Below the pieces are notes generated by a model, which was given only the letters and a program-made list of their open reading frames with translations, ran no database searches and was not told the DNA's origin. A DNA stretch of 64,000 nt, taken from NCBI GenBank assembly GCA_964023275.1, contig OZ029921.1, positions 2,410,159-2,474,158 of the forward strand. Direction: 5' to 3'. This document shows, piece after piece, positions 53,700 to 64,000 of the stretch. Source of the stretch: Norana najaformis (lineage: Eukaryota; Annelida; Clitellata; Crassiclitellata; Hormogastridae). The translations under genes were made by a program, and so were the position numbers. Numbering within the stretch: position 1 is the stretch's first letter; the number at the start of each line of letters is the position of its first letter.

Positions 53700-54215
53700 C
53701 CTTCCGCTGACGTTTCTAGATCCGCCTTAACATAATGTAGCCGATGACGACACATCCTAGAGGGGAGGTTCCGCCCACCCGGGCAGCCAGCAGCCATCGC
53801 GGCGTCTGTGTGCAAGGTAATGAATTCTCAGAACTGCGAACTCCAAGACAGTTATAGCTTAGGCGAGATGGGCTGGGAGAGGAGATCTGTTTATTCACCC
53901 GACGTAATAGGACTCAGTGGGTAGGCCAACGATCTTAGTAGGGCAGTCTGCATACACCAGGCCAGGCACGTAGAGTTGTAGGGCGCTAGTTCAGTGAAGA
54001 AGACTACAATTTCGTCAGCCAAAGACGCTGGAATAAGAATGAAGGAACGCGGAATGAATGAACGAACGGAAGGACAGACAGCCCGGAACGGGCGACGAAA
54101 CATTCATCTGAAAGCAGAAACTTCAACCTAATTCTTACGAAACGGTGTGACAGGGTGATTGCCGATTGGTTAAGAGCGCCTCTTTCGCTCGAGTGTAGCC
54201 ATTCAAGCCAAATAT
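53700..54215. other. Intergenic, relatively CpG-rich; no gene seen
   Basis: Contains gaatgaatgaacgaacggaagg-type near-repeats at 54050-54080 and a short SINE-like piece at 54155-54215 (gattggttaagagcgcctc, cgctcgagtg). Confidence 0.4.
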
Positions 54216-54219
54216 TCGA

Positions 54220-54372
54220 GCTCTCTGCCTGACTCTTGGATCTTGACCTGGAACCAAGCACTTTTACTTACCGATTTTGTCTTGACTGAGCGCCTGTGAA
54301 TAAACTGGTACCCGTGACGTGGCTTTCGTTGGGCGCTGTAAAAATTTCGGGATTAGGATTACTATTATATGT
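54220..54372 (+). mobile_element. LINE-A 3' UTR
   Basis: ctgcctgactcttggatctt, gacctggaaccaagcac, gattttgtcttgactgagcg, gggcgctgtaaaaatttcgg, gattaggattact tail. Confidence 0.8.
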
Positions 54373-54374
54373 AA

Positions 54375-55360
54375 ATCTTCACTGGCAGTGGCGGCTCCAT
54401 ATTGCTTGCGTGGGGAGCAATAGCGGCTCCAGAGGGGCGCCACATTCTGGCAGTCCAACATGCACGGGTCTGGTCTAAGAGGCGCCGCCATATAACCACG
54501 AGGGCGCGGGGACTATAGCTAAATCCGCCACTACGCCTACGAGTCCTCGCTCAGTCTATGGACAGATGGCTTGTTAACAAGTGCATTATTTACTACTTAC
54601 TTGCTTACTGTAAATTATGCGTATGAATACACGCATGTTCCTGTCAAAACTGCACTGAATCACTCGACAGTAAGCTACCTGACATTTAATAAGTAGGCCA
54701 GTAGCACACCTTTTGTGTAATTCCGAACACAGTCATTCACACACAGCTTCAGTCCAACGCTACGTCTAAATACTCACTAAGCTTATTTTAGCCTGGCTGT
54801 TAAGCTTAGTGACAGGCCTGTACGCGCTTAAGACTCCGCGGATCCAGAATGGGTCACTGGCCTGCAGCCTGGCTATATCAAATTCTTCTTGTGTTGTACG
54901 CACACGGTTTATAGGTCCTCCTTTTCGACAGCCTCCTCTGTGCAGCTTTCGGCTACCACCCTGAAGCCTGTAGGCCTATAGTAGGCCTGTATAGACAGCA
55001 AACAGACCAACATGTGGTGGCAACCGATCAGGCCAATCGTTCAATCGGCATCGATCATTGTTCCTGGGTGGCAGACGATCGCGTTGGCTAAAGTCCGACT
55101 AGTCAGCACCTGGGAGAAGTTTGTTCTTTGAGTGGCGCTATATAAATCGGCGAATACAATACATAGTGTACGAGCAAAACAGAGGCGTAACCGGGGTTTG
55201 AAGATAAGGGGACAAAGGTACGGTGGGTTCTGCGAAATGAAAAAACACCTACACTGTATAGAAAAACCGTCAATCCCCGAAGTTGAAGGGGAACTTCCAG
55301 CTTAGATTAGGCCTTTTGATTACATCAGCCAATGCAAAGAAGTTCTAGAATATTCTTGCG
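54375..55360. other. Intergenic with a low-copy repeat
   Basis: 54410-54490 (ggcgccacattctggcagtc, caacatgcacgggtctggtc) is related in reverse to 36275-36345. The rest is featureless to me. Confidence 0.4.
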
Positions 55361-55364
55361 TTGG

Positions 55365-55468
55365 CGACTGTACAACCCCGACCCTCTTCATTTTTCAATG
55401 AATTGATCCGATGAGATCCTTCCCCACCGCTGCCCGTTTGAATGGGCGCCACGCCATTTAAGGTGAGA
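55365..55468 (-). mobile_element. SINE-4 fragment
   Basis: gactgtacaaccccgaccct, caatgaattgatccgatgag, atccttccccaccgctgccc, gggcgccacgccatttaagg. Confidence 0.7.
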
Positions 55469-55469
55469 T

Positions 55470-56540
55470 GTCGCTGGGTGTAACGTCAGCAGATGGACTT
55501 CTTCGGAAGGGTGGTCCTGTATTAAGATCTGTATCAGAATTTGCTATGACACGTCTAGGCGCCGGACAACGGTGGCGCCGCCTAGCGAATTACATGATAC
55601 TAATCTAAATAATAATTTGCATAGAAGAGGCTACATATATATCGCCATCTCGCGAATGAGAATTACATAGTTTCTATCCGTAAGCTATTGGACGAAAAAC
55701 AGGGAGAAGGAAATGTAAACAAGAGAAATTTTCCCCCGGAAGGGGTCGACGTTTTGTCATACTTCCGTATAGAGACTGCGCTGAATAGGCCTACGTTAGT
55801 CTGACTATTTGCTTACTTATAAGGCTACTTAGGCCTACTTGCTTGCCTCTAACCTAGCTTAATCAGGAACAACCATTAATTAGACGTTACCTTATAGGCG
55901 TGTCCAATTAACACCTCGACAGTAGCGTATAAGTTGCATTCGTAGAAGTTCCGATATATGTAAATTACTGTAGTTGATGATTAAGTAAATTGTTAAGTCG
56001 ATCACGTGATCTCATCTGGCAACTTTTGTAGCGCTGTTATATTTGCGCACTTAAGGCATGAATCGATGGTCCGCTTGGCCGCTGTATGATGGCGTCGTGC
56101 TTTCTGGTGTACGTAAATTATGATAAGCATCATAATATTGTTGTTATCATTATATTGTAGCCTTCAAGGTAATACTGGCGTGCTTGCATCAGTCACTCCA
56201 GTTCAGCATATGTCTTTAGGCTCTAGGTCGTACAGGTCTGACTTCTATAGTGTCTGAAGTATAGCTAGCCTATTATTCTGTCATTATTTACTCGGTTGCT
56301 TGCTTGCTTGCCTACTTACTTACTTACCTAGTGCTTAATACTTTCTCAGCTTCCTCTCCACATCGATCAACGTAGTATCTTCGCTCATTTCTGGCCATCA
56401 GAAAACAACATTATTTTCCACTGAGATCAGTATAAAAGTTTGGCACTATATGACATTAGCAGTAATTATTAGTTGTACGCCAATCTGGTGAATGCGAGCA
56501 GTAGTATTCGTAATTCAAACAGGAAGAAGCCAAGGTAACT
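55470..56540. other. Intergenic; no gene seen
   Basis: gcttgcttgcctacttactt run near 56297-56325. A piece at 56020-56080 (cttttgtagcgctgttat, ggcatgaatcgatggtccgc) resembles a LINE-B end in reverse. Confidence 0.4.
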
Positions 56541-56548
56541 TGGCTGGC

Positions 56549-57262
56549 AATCGTAATCGTAATCGTAATCGTAATCTCGAGATTTCTACAGCGCTCAACG
56601 AAAGCTAAGTCGCGGGAACCAGCTTATTCACAGGCGCTCAGTCAAAACAAAATCGATAGGCAAAGGGTCAAGATCCAGGAGTCAGGCACTCAGACAGTCG
56701 GACGGCTACGGTGGATGCTGTTTGAAATTGAAGCGAGAAGAGAGATAAGGGGAAGAGGAAGAATCAGGATAAGATTTCTGGAAAAGAAGTGTTTTCAGTC
56801 TTGAGTGAAAGACCTGCGCAGAAACTGAAAGAGGTGAAGTGTTGGTGAGTTCGTGTGATTGACCAGACAACTGTCGCAATTCTGGCGGGAGTTTATTCCA
56901 AAGGGGTGGGGCAGCTATGGCTATGGAGCGATTTCCAAATTTTAAGGATGAGGTGACGGGAAGGCGAAGAAGTGTTAGGACAGATGAGGAGCGGGTTGAA
57001 CGGAGTGGTTGGATAGTAAATAATTGACGAAGATAGGAGGGTTGGGAGGATTGAAGTGTGTTGTAGGTGAGGGATAAGACTTTGTACTCTATTCGTTCTG
57101 GTATTTTAAGCCAGTGCAGTGATTTGAGAACAGGGGTGATGTGATGGTGTTTGGGGGTTTTGGTGACAGCACGTGCCAGAGCATTCTGGATAGCTTGTAG
57201 GCGATTTATCTGGGTTGTGTCAATATTGAGAAAAAGTGAATTGGAGTAGTTACTTTTCGAAT
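56549..57262 (-). mobile_element. LINE-A copy with an uninterrupted reverse-transcriptase C-terminus
   Basis: The tail is five units of aatcgt at 56549-56578. The 3' UTR runs to an ORF stop (TAG) at 56706-56708. Upstream on the minus strand the frame is open with no stop to about 57258. It reads NYSNSLFLNIDTTQINRLQ, AIQNALARAVTKTPKHHHI, TPVLKSLHWLKIPERIEYKV, then AIAAPPLWNKLPPELRQL and VFHSRLKTLLF. This is the post-RT C-terminal region of a CR1/L2/Jockey-like non-LTR retrotransposon. The copy is 5'-truncated and has no ATG. It gives the coding identity of the whole LINE-A family. Confidence 0.85.
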
Positions 57263-57264
57263 TG

Positions 57265-57653
57265 TTTAAAATTTCGAGTTTTACAATTACGAAGACCTAG
57301 AGTTGGGCTTGAATATTTTGCAGACGACCTGTGACACGTTGCTAACCGATGACATCATTGGGCTATTTTATCACAAAACGAAGTCGACGACGATGATGAG
57401 GATGAGGAGGAAGAGGCGAGTGGAGGAAGTGGAGAGTAACATGGAGGACGGCGAAAACAAATTTTAATAAAGATTATGTACATCATAATTCCTATCATAA
57501 TAAAATTCAAAAAGCATTGAAAATCGGTAATTTTACCGATTACGATAGGCACCACCATCGAAAGTTGTGAATTTGATATACGACCGTCTGGACAACATGA
57601 CAGAACAGCGTTAAATCGCGTTTTCATCGTCGTCACAGAGCTTCGCGAACAAA
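57265..57653. other. Upstream flank of DENND5
   Basis: 57365-57430 is a GAC/GAG-rich run (cgacgacgatgatgaggatg). The inverted word atcggtaattttaccgat (57523-57540) is an 18-bp perfect palindrome about 115 bp before the start codon. The promoter is presumed to be here. Confidence 0.4.
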
Positions 57654-60600
57654 ATGTCATTAACCCATCAGAAACTTGTCGACTATTTTGTCATCAGCGG
57701 ATTAAATATCTCGTCTGGTCTGGAACCAGATCAGTTGTCTGGTACTGTATCGTTTTTAGTCGTCAACTTCATATTCAGTACTCTGACTTTGTTTCATTGT
57801 ATTTGCTTGGAGTGTTGATCCTCCCGTTTAGAACGAGGAAATTCCTCAAACCGTGTCTTTTTTACAGTTGAAAAGTTTTTTCTACATTGTAATCATCTCC
57901 AAGTGATTCTACTGATTTTCAGTCGAAAATTAATTGTTGTGGTTGTTTTGTTTGGGTCGCTTCAATGAGATCCAGACTTTAGCTGCATTACATTAACTTG
58001 CCGAATGTTTATGTGATTGACTCTGTTACTTGAATCATGTGTTAAAAGATGTAATGCAAAATATTTAAATGTGTATCTTAAATATGTAATGCAATGTAAT
58101 ACATCACTACTACAGCCCCCCCCCCCTTCAAAGACCATTTAAAGGAGTAGCATCATAGTCTAGCTGGAACAAAAATAACACAGTTAAGGGGTTTTCACTC
58201 TACCATAATAACATGACATAGGTTGTATTCCATATTTGCTGTCTTTTTCATGCTGAATATGGAGTATAGAAGTCTCCAATAGATTTCCTTTGTGAAGAAA
58301 TGGTTATGTGTTCTTCATGTCCTTTTTTTGTTATTGTGTTGTAGGTGACAACCTGCATTGCTCACCATTGGAAAGGTCCTACAAGTCGCACATATTAGCA
58401 CATTATCCTGAAAATGTTATGGGAAATCCTTTTGACGCTGAAGCCGTCTGCATGGTAAGAACCCATAAGGAATTAGGGTTTCGATATGCAACTGTTTCAA
58501 ATGTTTCTTCTCAGTTTGTTAAATTTTTTTGTGTTGCAGTGATGAGAAGATTAATTTTGTTTGATTTTTGTGGAAATGATCCCAAATAGATGACAAATTG
58601 GTGAAAAATGCATGATGCTGCAGTTGCTAATGCTACTGAACAAAATTCTTGCTTTGCTCAAATATTCAGAGAATGTTCTCAGAACATGCCTTTGAGAGGT
58701 TTCTTAAAGCCGCTATATAAATGTTAACACACACACACACACGCACGCACACACTAATTCACAAACATACATGCACAAAGGTTCAGTTTATTTTGTGACC
58801 TTTTGATGTTGAAGAAATAGGTACAGCCTTGTCTTTGTCCGAGGCTGGCTAAGACAAAGCAGCTGAAATTAATTGCTAAACCAGGATGCTGTGGTAGAGG
58901 TACATTTATACTTGGTTGCAACCCTGGTCAGGTCCAACAGGCTACATTTCTTACCCATGAATCTGCCCTACCATTATAAGTGTTACCCATGCAGATGTCA
59001 TCCTGGTATCAATTTGTAAGAAATTCACTTGTTATCTTTGTGGATGTCAGGCTAAGCCCTAACACTTGATACCAGTGGCTGCATCTCAGGGCTGGCTCAA
59101 AGCCAGCTCTTCTTCAGTAATCCAGATATTTTAGGCCAGTCGTGTTATCGACTATGGTTGGGCGTGATAGTCATGTGGATAATGTGTTAGACTGTCGATT
59201 CTGTTTGACTGTCAACTCCGTGTGAAACCCCCTGTGACTCAGAGGTGTTTGAGGTTCAGATCCCTGTTAGGACAATGATACTTCAAGGTTCCTGTTCCAC
59301 TAATGCCCCCTAGTGAACTCGGCTATAAAATGAGTACATAGACATACACTGTCAGTGGAAGATCAGTTGGTGAGGGAGAGGACTGGCCAGTTGTCCTTGT
59401 ATCTCAAGGCCAAGAAAAATGGAGTCGCTGTTGCTATATCCTTGAGTGCTGCTCGGGTTTAAGTTGCAGGACTTTCTTCATCTTCACGTTATTAACTCTG
59501 CAAAGTACGAGTACCTCTCCACATATCTGTATTGTAAGTGATGGACCTACCTTAGAAAAGTACACTGGACCTGATTATAATGCTATCTTTAGGAGCTGCG
59601 TCAAGTACCACATTCTAGTGAGATAGTGGTTTAACGTATTGGTGTTATTAGAAGATGAATTAAATCTATGGCATGCCGTCCTCTGTGTTTCAACTGGTCA
59701 TTCTCTGGATTTCAGCATACCTATCGGTTTTAATTAGGAGCAGTAATTGATTGCTTTCTTACAGAGGCGCTATAGAAGTTGTCTGGTTGCACTGGATGGT
59801 ATCTTTGACCTACAGCGTTTCTTTCTGTTTTGCTTTCTTTCCAGCCCGCAGCCCATTTAATCTGGTTGACTTTCCCAGCTGAAGGTTGTCGAATAAAAGT
59901 TGTTCCAACAGCTATCCTCTAAGACCGGTTGATGTTCTCCATCTGATTTTTGATCAAAACCAGACTAAAACTCTTCTTTTGAACAGACTTTCTGGATTTG
60001 GATGACTTCCTGTGCTCTCGAGTTCAGTGTTGTGAGAGATAACAGATCCATTAGGACACACCTTTTGATTTGCTGTGTCATGGGAGTAGATCTTTTGCAA
60101 ATGGATCCTTTGCAACTGGATCTGTTTGGAATAGATCTTTTGGATTGGATCTTTGCAATTGGATCTTTTGCAAATGGATCTGTTTGGAATAGATCTTTTT
60201 GAAACAGATCTTTGCAATGGATCTCATGAAATAGATAATTTCGATTGAATCTTGTCAGATGGATGTTGTGAAATTGTATCTTTCCAGGAGATAATTTTAG
60301 GATCTTTTACGACTGGATCTGTGTAACCAGTATGGATAGGTTGTCCAGTTTGAATTGCTGGTGTGGTTGTGCTTAAGCCAAAACAATTCTTCAGGTTCAA
60401 TCCGGAACCCTGGCACCCTCCTCTGAGAAGTAAATAATTTGCAAGACGCATGTAATAAAATAATGAATGTTACCTTACCTTAACTTGCCATACCGTACCC
60501 CACCATATAATCACGGGAGACACAGAGGGATCAAGGAAGAGAGGGAGAGCAAGCAGGGGATGGATTGAAGACGTGAAGGAATGGAAGGATGTGACCTTGG

Positions 60601-63600
60601 AACAGGACCCCGTGTGATGCATGAGGGAGGATTTTGGAGTGACAGATCATCCATTGTGTCGCCAAAGTACAAAATAACGAATAGGGCATCGATCGATGAC
60701 GATGACCTTACTATATCTTACCATACCTCGTGTTATCTTATCTTATCTCACTGCATGCAGTCTGATTGTCTAATGGTAAATTGTGTGATCATGTTTACCT
60801 AAGCTGCAGTGTTGATCAGGCTAAGCCCTTGGACTACCTTGATCTATACGTGTACTTTAGACAGCTAGGTAGGCTCTAGGTCAATATCCTACAGCAAGAT
60901 ACTGATTGAGCAGAACTGTGGCATAGTGGTTAGTGTTGGACTGCCAGCCCTCAGGTTAGGGGTTCATGTCTCTGCAAGTGCTATTTTCAAAGATTTCTGT
61001 TCAACTAGTGTTTGTAGCGAATGCAGCAGTAAAATGAGCACATCAGCTTTACACTGACAGTAGTGAGGGAGGGGACTGGCCACATGCCCTCTTACAATTA
61101 CATATAATTAATTTTAATTGTTTATGTTGGTAACTAGATTAGTGTTTCACAAATGTTGCTTTGCAGGCTCTGTTGCAGTTTCTGCTGTGAGAGACATGAA
61201 GGAAAACAGATGGGCGGATTTTTTAGCAGCTGCTCGTATACTCACAGATGTTGAATTTTAGGTCTATGATTGATGCGTACAGTTTGAATTTTAAAAATGC
61301 TTCATTGCAATCTGCTTTTGCTTTTTGTGCTGGTTTTGATGGGTTATAAAAATTATGTATTGGTCTGACTTGTTTTGACAAGGCTTGTGTTTACAAGTAT
61401 CGGTTGACAGTTGTTGTGCTGACCTGGCCACAAGCAGCGTTGTCTAGTGTTTGGGTTTGCTGTTGTTATGCTTGCATTCTAACCAAACTATCCTTCAACT
61501 GCAAGACAACACGTTTGAGGACTGTTCTCGTTAATAGGGGCAATTAACATTACATTATCTGTTTGTTATGTTGTTTTTAGCTTTGATTGCATGACCTGGT
61601 TTTTGTGTCCATTTATCCTAGATTACTTTACCTTACATGACCAGTTTGTTATGTTGTTTTGTCTTACCTGTATAGTCGTCCAGGTGTCAATAGTCATCTG
61701 TTAAATTGTATTGCAAAAGGTGTTAACAGTTACCTCACCAATTTGTCTTACCTATATAGTCGTCCAGGTGTGAATAGTCATCTGTTAAATTGTATTGCAA
61801 AAGGTGTTAACAGTTACCTGACCAATTTGTCTTACCTGTATAGTCTTCAAGGTGTCAGCAGTTATCTGTTAAATTTTATTGCAAAAGGTGTTAACAGTTA
61901 CCTGACCAATTTCTTTTGTCTTAGCTCTGCCATCCACGAGGTCTGACATTCCGGACGCAGAGGGAGAATCGAGAGCCTGCATTTCACTCATTTCTCATCA
62001 CAAGGGAAGACGGAACACGTGCCTATGGAGCCGCGCTGACGATCTACGAAGAGATCGAGAACAAGGAGATCTGCCTGGCCATGCAGACGCTGCAGGCGAT
62101 GCACATGGCCGAACTAAGCAATACGCAGTCACGGACCCTCTATCCTCATCTGAGTCCGGTGCACACGATGAAGAACAGTTCGCCGTCGCATAAACCTCCC
62201 GGAAAGATTTCCGCCGGCAAGATCTACGATCAGAAGAAGGACACGCTGTACGGAACGAAGTGTATCTCAATTGTTTCACGGTTGCCACTTGTCTACACGT
62301 TCAGGCAGTTCCTGCAGTCGCTGTATGATTTGGTGATGGATAGCGAGCCACCCGAGTTGCCTCTGAGTAGCTACGTTTACAACATCATACACGAAGTTCC
62401 GCTGCTACCTCCCGGACGAAGCATGCGAATCGCAATACCCAAGCAATCCATTGTTTGCCAGAGACCAGGTAGGCTGTCTCTTTAGAGGGGTGTAAATGCC
62501 TGTGATTGAACTCCTTGTGATTGTGGAGGTGCGTGAATCTAGTGCATAAGCATGAATCGATTGCAAATGCTTGATGCAACTGATAAAGTAATTGTAATCG
62601 TAAACTTTACATTTCTATAAGTGCTGTTTGATAGCTAAGAGCAGGCATCAGTTTATTCATGAGTACTGTGGCAAGTCAGTGGGATTGTGCAAAGATGCCA
62701 TGTCAAAAACCAAGTTTGGTTGCCAGAAGACTAAAGAGAGAAGGGGGAAACAAGCTGTTAGGGTGAGTTGTGTCTAAGCTGAAAGAAATGGGAAGGCAGT
62801 GGATTTGATGGATCAGGGTGGGATTTCTTGAAAAGGAGACACAGTCGATGATGTCCGTTAAGAGTTGTGACAGGAAGAACTTTGATTTTTGAGGGTTTAT
62901 TTTGTGAGTTTGTAGATTTGATCCAGTCCAGATTCAACAATTTTGGTGTGGATCCAGGATAATGTCTTTCTGTCTGTTGTAAACTTTTCAAACCATGATT
63001 TTACAAATAGAATTTCTTAATCTGGTCACACAGATAGGCCTATGAGTATGAATTCGGTTTTCGTTGGGATAGAGCACAGGAGATTAGATGTCTTCGGAAG
63101 AAGATTTGTGTAACCACACGAAGAAGATGATCTCTAGAGTCAGTGAAACAGGTCAGAGAGAAAGAAATGAATAGTTGGGTGTTGTCAACATAGAGGTGAT
63201 ACCAAACTGAGGATGCTTTAATGAGTTAACTGAGTGGGGCAGTTTGTCCAGTACAAGTGGCAAGCAGAAGAAAGCTGTATGAATTGGTTTGGGCTTACAT
63301 TAGAAACTTGTAATTATAATTGTTCTTTCTTGGTCACAATTTCTAGCATGATTACAGATGCACTAGAAACTTATAATGCTTCCTTTGGGAGCCATATCAA
63401 GAACCGCCTTATAACAAAGTCATGTTATTACGAGCATATTTCCTGTAGGTTAATTAAGTTTGAGATCCATGTCCCCAGCCATGTTAAATCAGAGTTTGTG
63501 TTATAATTAAACATTTCTGTTGGGTCTCCATTGTATCTAGTGCTGATTAATCAGGTCCCTGATTGTTTCTTATGCTAATTTATTGGTTCTGTGATTTGTT

Positions 63601-63733
63601 TCTGTAGGAATGATGGAATTATCGCTTCTCGATTACTCTTTGAGAGACCTGTTCCTGTTGCTGAGCATAGATAACATTTTGTCGATCTTTCGAAGTGTTC
63701 TTCTGGAACATCAGGTCCTGCTCTTCTCAAAAG
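57654..63733 (+). CDS. DENND5: DENND5 (Rab6IP1-like) DENN-domain Rab GEF, 5' part; continues beyond window
   Basis: Four coding exons are visible: 57654-57741, 58345-58454, 61925-62468, 63608-63733, with phases 1, 0 and 1 consistent. The last exon ends in a donor (aaaag/gtatga), so the gene continues past base 64000. The 289 visible residues start MSLTHQKLVDYFVISGLN, then GLEPDQLS, LAHYPENVMGNPFDAEAVCM and LCHPRGLTFRTQRENREP. These align to the DENND5A/B N-terminus (DYFVICGLD, GLEPDELS, LARYPENV, WNPFD). The core DENN signature follows (FHSFLITREDGTRAYGAAL, YEEIENKEIC, AMQTLQAMHMAE, LPLSSYVYNIIHEVPLLPPG), then the SIDNILSIFRSVLLEHQVLL helix. DENND5 proteins are guanine-nucleotide exchange factors for Rab39 and bind Rab6 in Golgi and endosomal trafficking. 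RUN and PLAT domains expected further on are outside the window. Confidence 0.93.
58115..58130. repeat. C homopolymer
   Basis: A run of about ten C in DENND5 intron 1. Confidence 0.8.
58725..58758. repeat. AC microsatellite in DENND5 intron 2
   Basis: acacacacacacacac followed by gcacgcacacac. Confidence 0.85.
59155..59480 (+). mobile_element. SINE-2, longest copy, in DENND5 intron 2
   Basis: tRNA-like head: gtgatagtcatgtggataat (box A region) and gaggttcagatccctgttag (box B-like). The body has ctagtgaactcggctat, aaaatgagtacatag and gggagaggactggccag. It ends near gctgctcgggtttaag. Confidence 0.7.
60075..60320. repeat. GGATC-containing degenerate tandem array in DENND5 intron 2
   Basis: Repeated ggatcttttgcaaatggatc, ggatctgtttggaatagatc and variants, with a unit of about 17-18 bp. 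Confidence 0.8.
60500..60620 (+). mobile_element. LINE reverse-transcriptase C-terminal fragment in DENND5 intron 2
   Basis: The plus strand reads GRASRGWIEDVKEWKDVTL, the GR-RGWI-D-KEW post-RT motif related to LINE-D at 8330. Confidence 0.55.
60905..61095 (+). mobile_element. SINE-2 copy in DENND5 intron 2
   Basis: actgtggcatagtggttagt (box A), aggttaggggttcatgtctc (box B-like), aatgcagcagtaaaatgagc and gggaggggactggccacat. Confidence 0.7.
61640..61922. repeat. 84-bp tandem repeat ending at the DENND5 exon 3 acceptor
   Basis: Three copies plus a partial one of a unit with gtcttacctgtatagtcgtc, aatagtcatctgttaaattg and ggtgttaacagttacctgac. The last partial unit merges into the splice acceptor (tttcttttgtcttag) of exon 3. 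Confidence 0.9.
62585..63220 (-). mobile_element. Repeat family C, longest copy, in DENND5 intron 3
   Basis: gtaattgtaatcgtaaactt tail at the left, gatagctaagagcaggcatc, gtggcaagtcagtgggattg, gttgccagaagactaaagag. The rightward extension, with decayed open frames on minus, is presumably the end of a LINE ORF. The right boundary is approximate. Confidence 0.55.
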
Positions 63734-64000
63734 GTATGATGAAGAAACTGCCAGAAAATGCTTCCCAACTGCCTTGTGCTCACAAATTCAGGTGGACGTA
63801 GTGTTACGCTTTGTAATTGGTACACTGTATGCTGCTGTACGTATTACATGATGCAGTTTCTAATAGAATGATGTTGTTTACGTTGTCTGTAAATAACTAT
63901 GAAATTAGGAACTTTGTTTGTTTCTGGGTTTTCTGTTGGTGTCTCAGCAGCATTGTGGCAGTTCATTGGATTGAACCTAACAATAATAATGGCATTGATT

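Noticed and set aside
62081..62485. Independent 134-codon gene starting at an ATG
   Set aside because: It is the 3' part of DENND5 exon 3. The frame continues upstream to the acceptor at 61925, with DENN motifs.

Overview
This is eukaryotic, almost certainly metazoan, nuclear DNA. The genes are split by GT-AG introns of hundreds to thousands of bases, the products are animal-specific, and there are no operons or bacterial-style genes. I cannot name the species. The protein sequences are clearly homologous to vertebrate ones but diverged, and the very high load of microsatellites, SINEs and LINE 3' ends suggests an invertebrate. No gene was confirmed by database search; all calls rest on recognisable protein motifs plus splice sites whose phases agree.

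Four confident genes dominate. (1) 17300-21612, minus: a complete WAVE/SCAR (WASF) actin-nucleation regulator, 5 coding exons, 586 aa. (2) 25499-33256, plus: a complete STAR/KH RNA-binding protein of the Quaking (QKI/HOW) family, 6 coding exons, 363 aa, with a possible alternative last exon at 34878-34990. (3) 43364-50778, minus: a complete L-lactate dehydrogenase, 8 coding exons, 333 aa, with all catalytic residues. (4) 57654 to beyond 63733, plus: the 5' part of a DENND5 (Rab6IP1-like) DENN-domain Rab exchange factor that runs on past the window. LDH and DENND5 are divergently arranged around about 6.9 kb of repeat-rich DNA. The first 17 kb holds only tentative coding signals: a two-exon signal-peptide gene start with a TATA box (8731-10164, minus), an unrecognised exon pair near 4653-4925 (minus), and a weak plus-strand start at 10634.

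The rest is repeats. At least four tRNA-derived SINE families recur, named here SINE-1 to SINE-4. There are several families of 5'-truncated non-LTR retrotransposon 3' ends. The commonest (LINE-A) ends in an ATTACG-type tail, and one copy at 56549-57262 still has an uninterrupted reverse-transcriptase C-terminus. Two non-autonomous DNA elements have target-site duplications: a hAT-like MITE at 12208-12557 and a foldback element at 3881-4330. Tandem arrays include 72 perfect GGCA units inside a LINE copy, about 61 AT units, a 21-bp minisatellite of about 64 copies that is open in several frames, and intronic minisatellites in QKI, LDH and DENND5.

The four genes have unrelated cell roles (actin nucleation, mRNA processing, anaerobic glycolysis, Rab trafficking), so the window is ordinary gene-and-repeat chromosome rather than a functional cluster. 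I did not find a convincing new multi-gene system. The most useful leads are the alternative QKI terminal exon, the intact LINE-A tail, the secreted-protein gene start and the 21-bp array.
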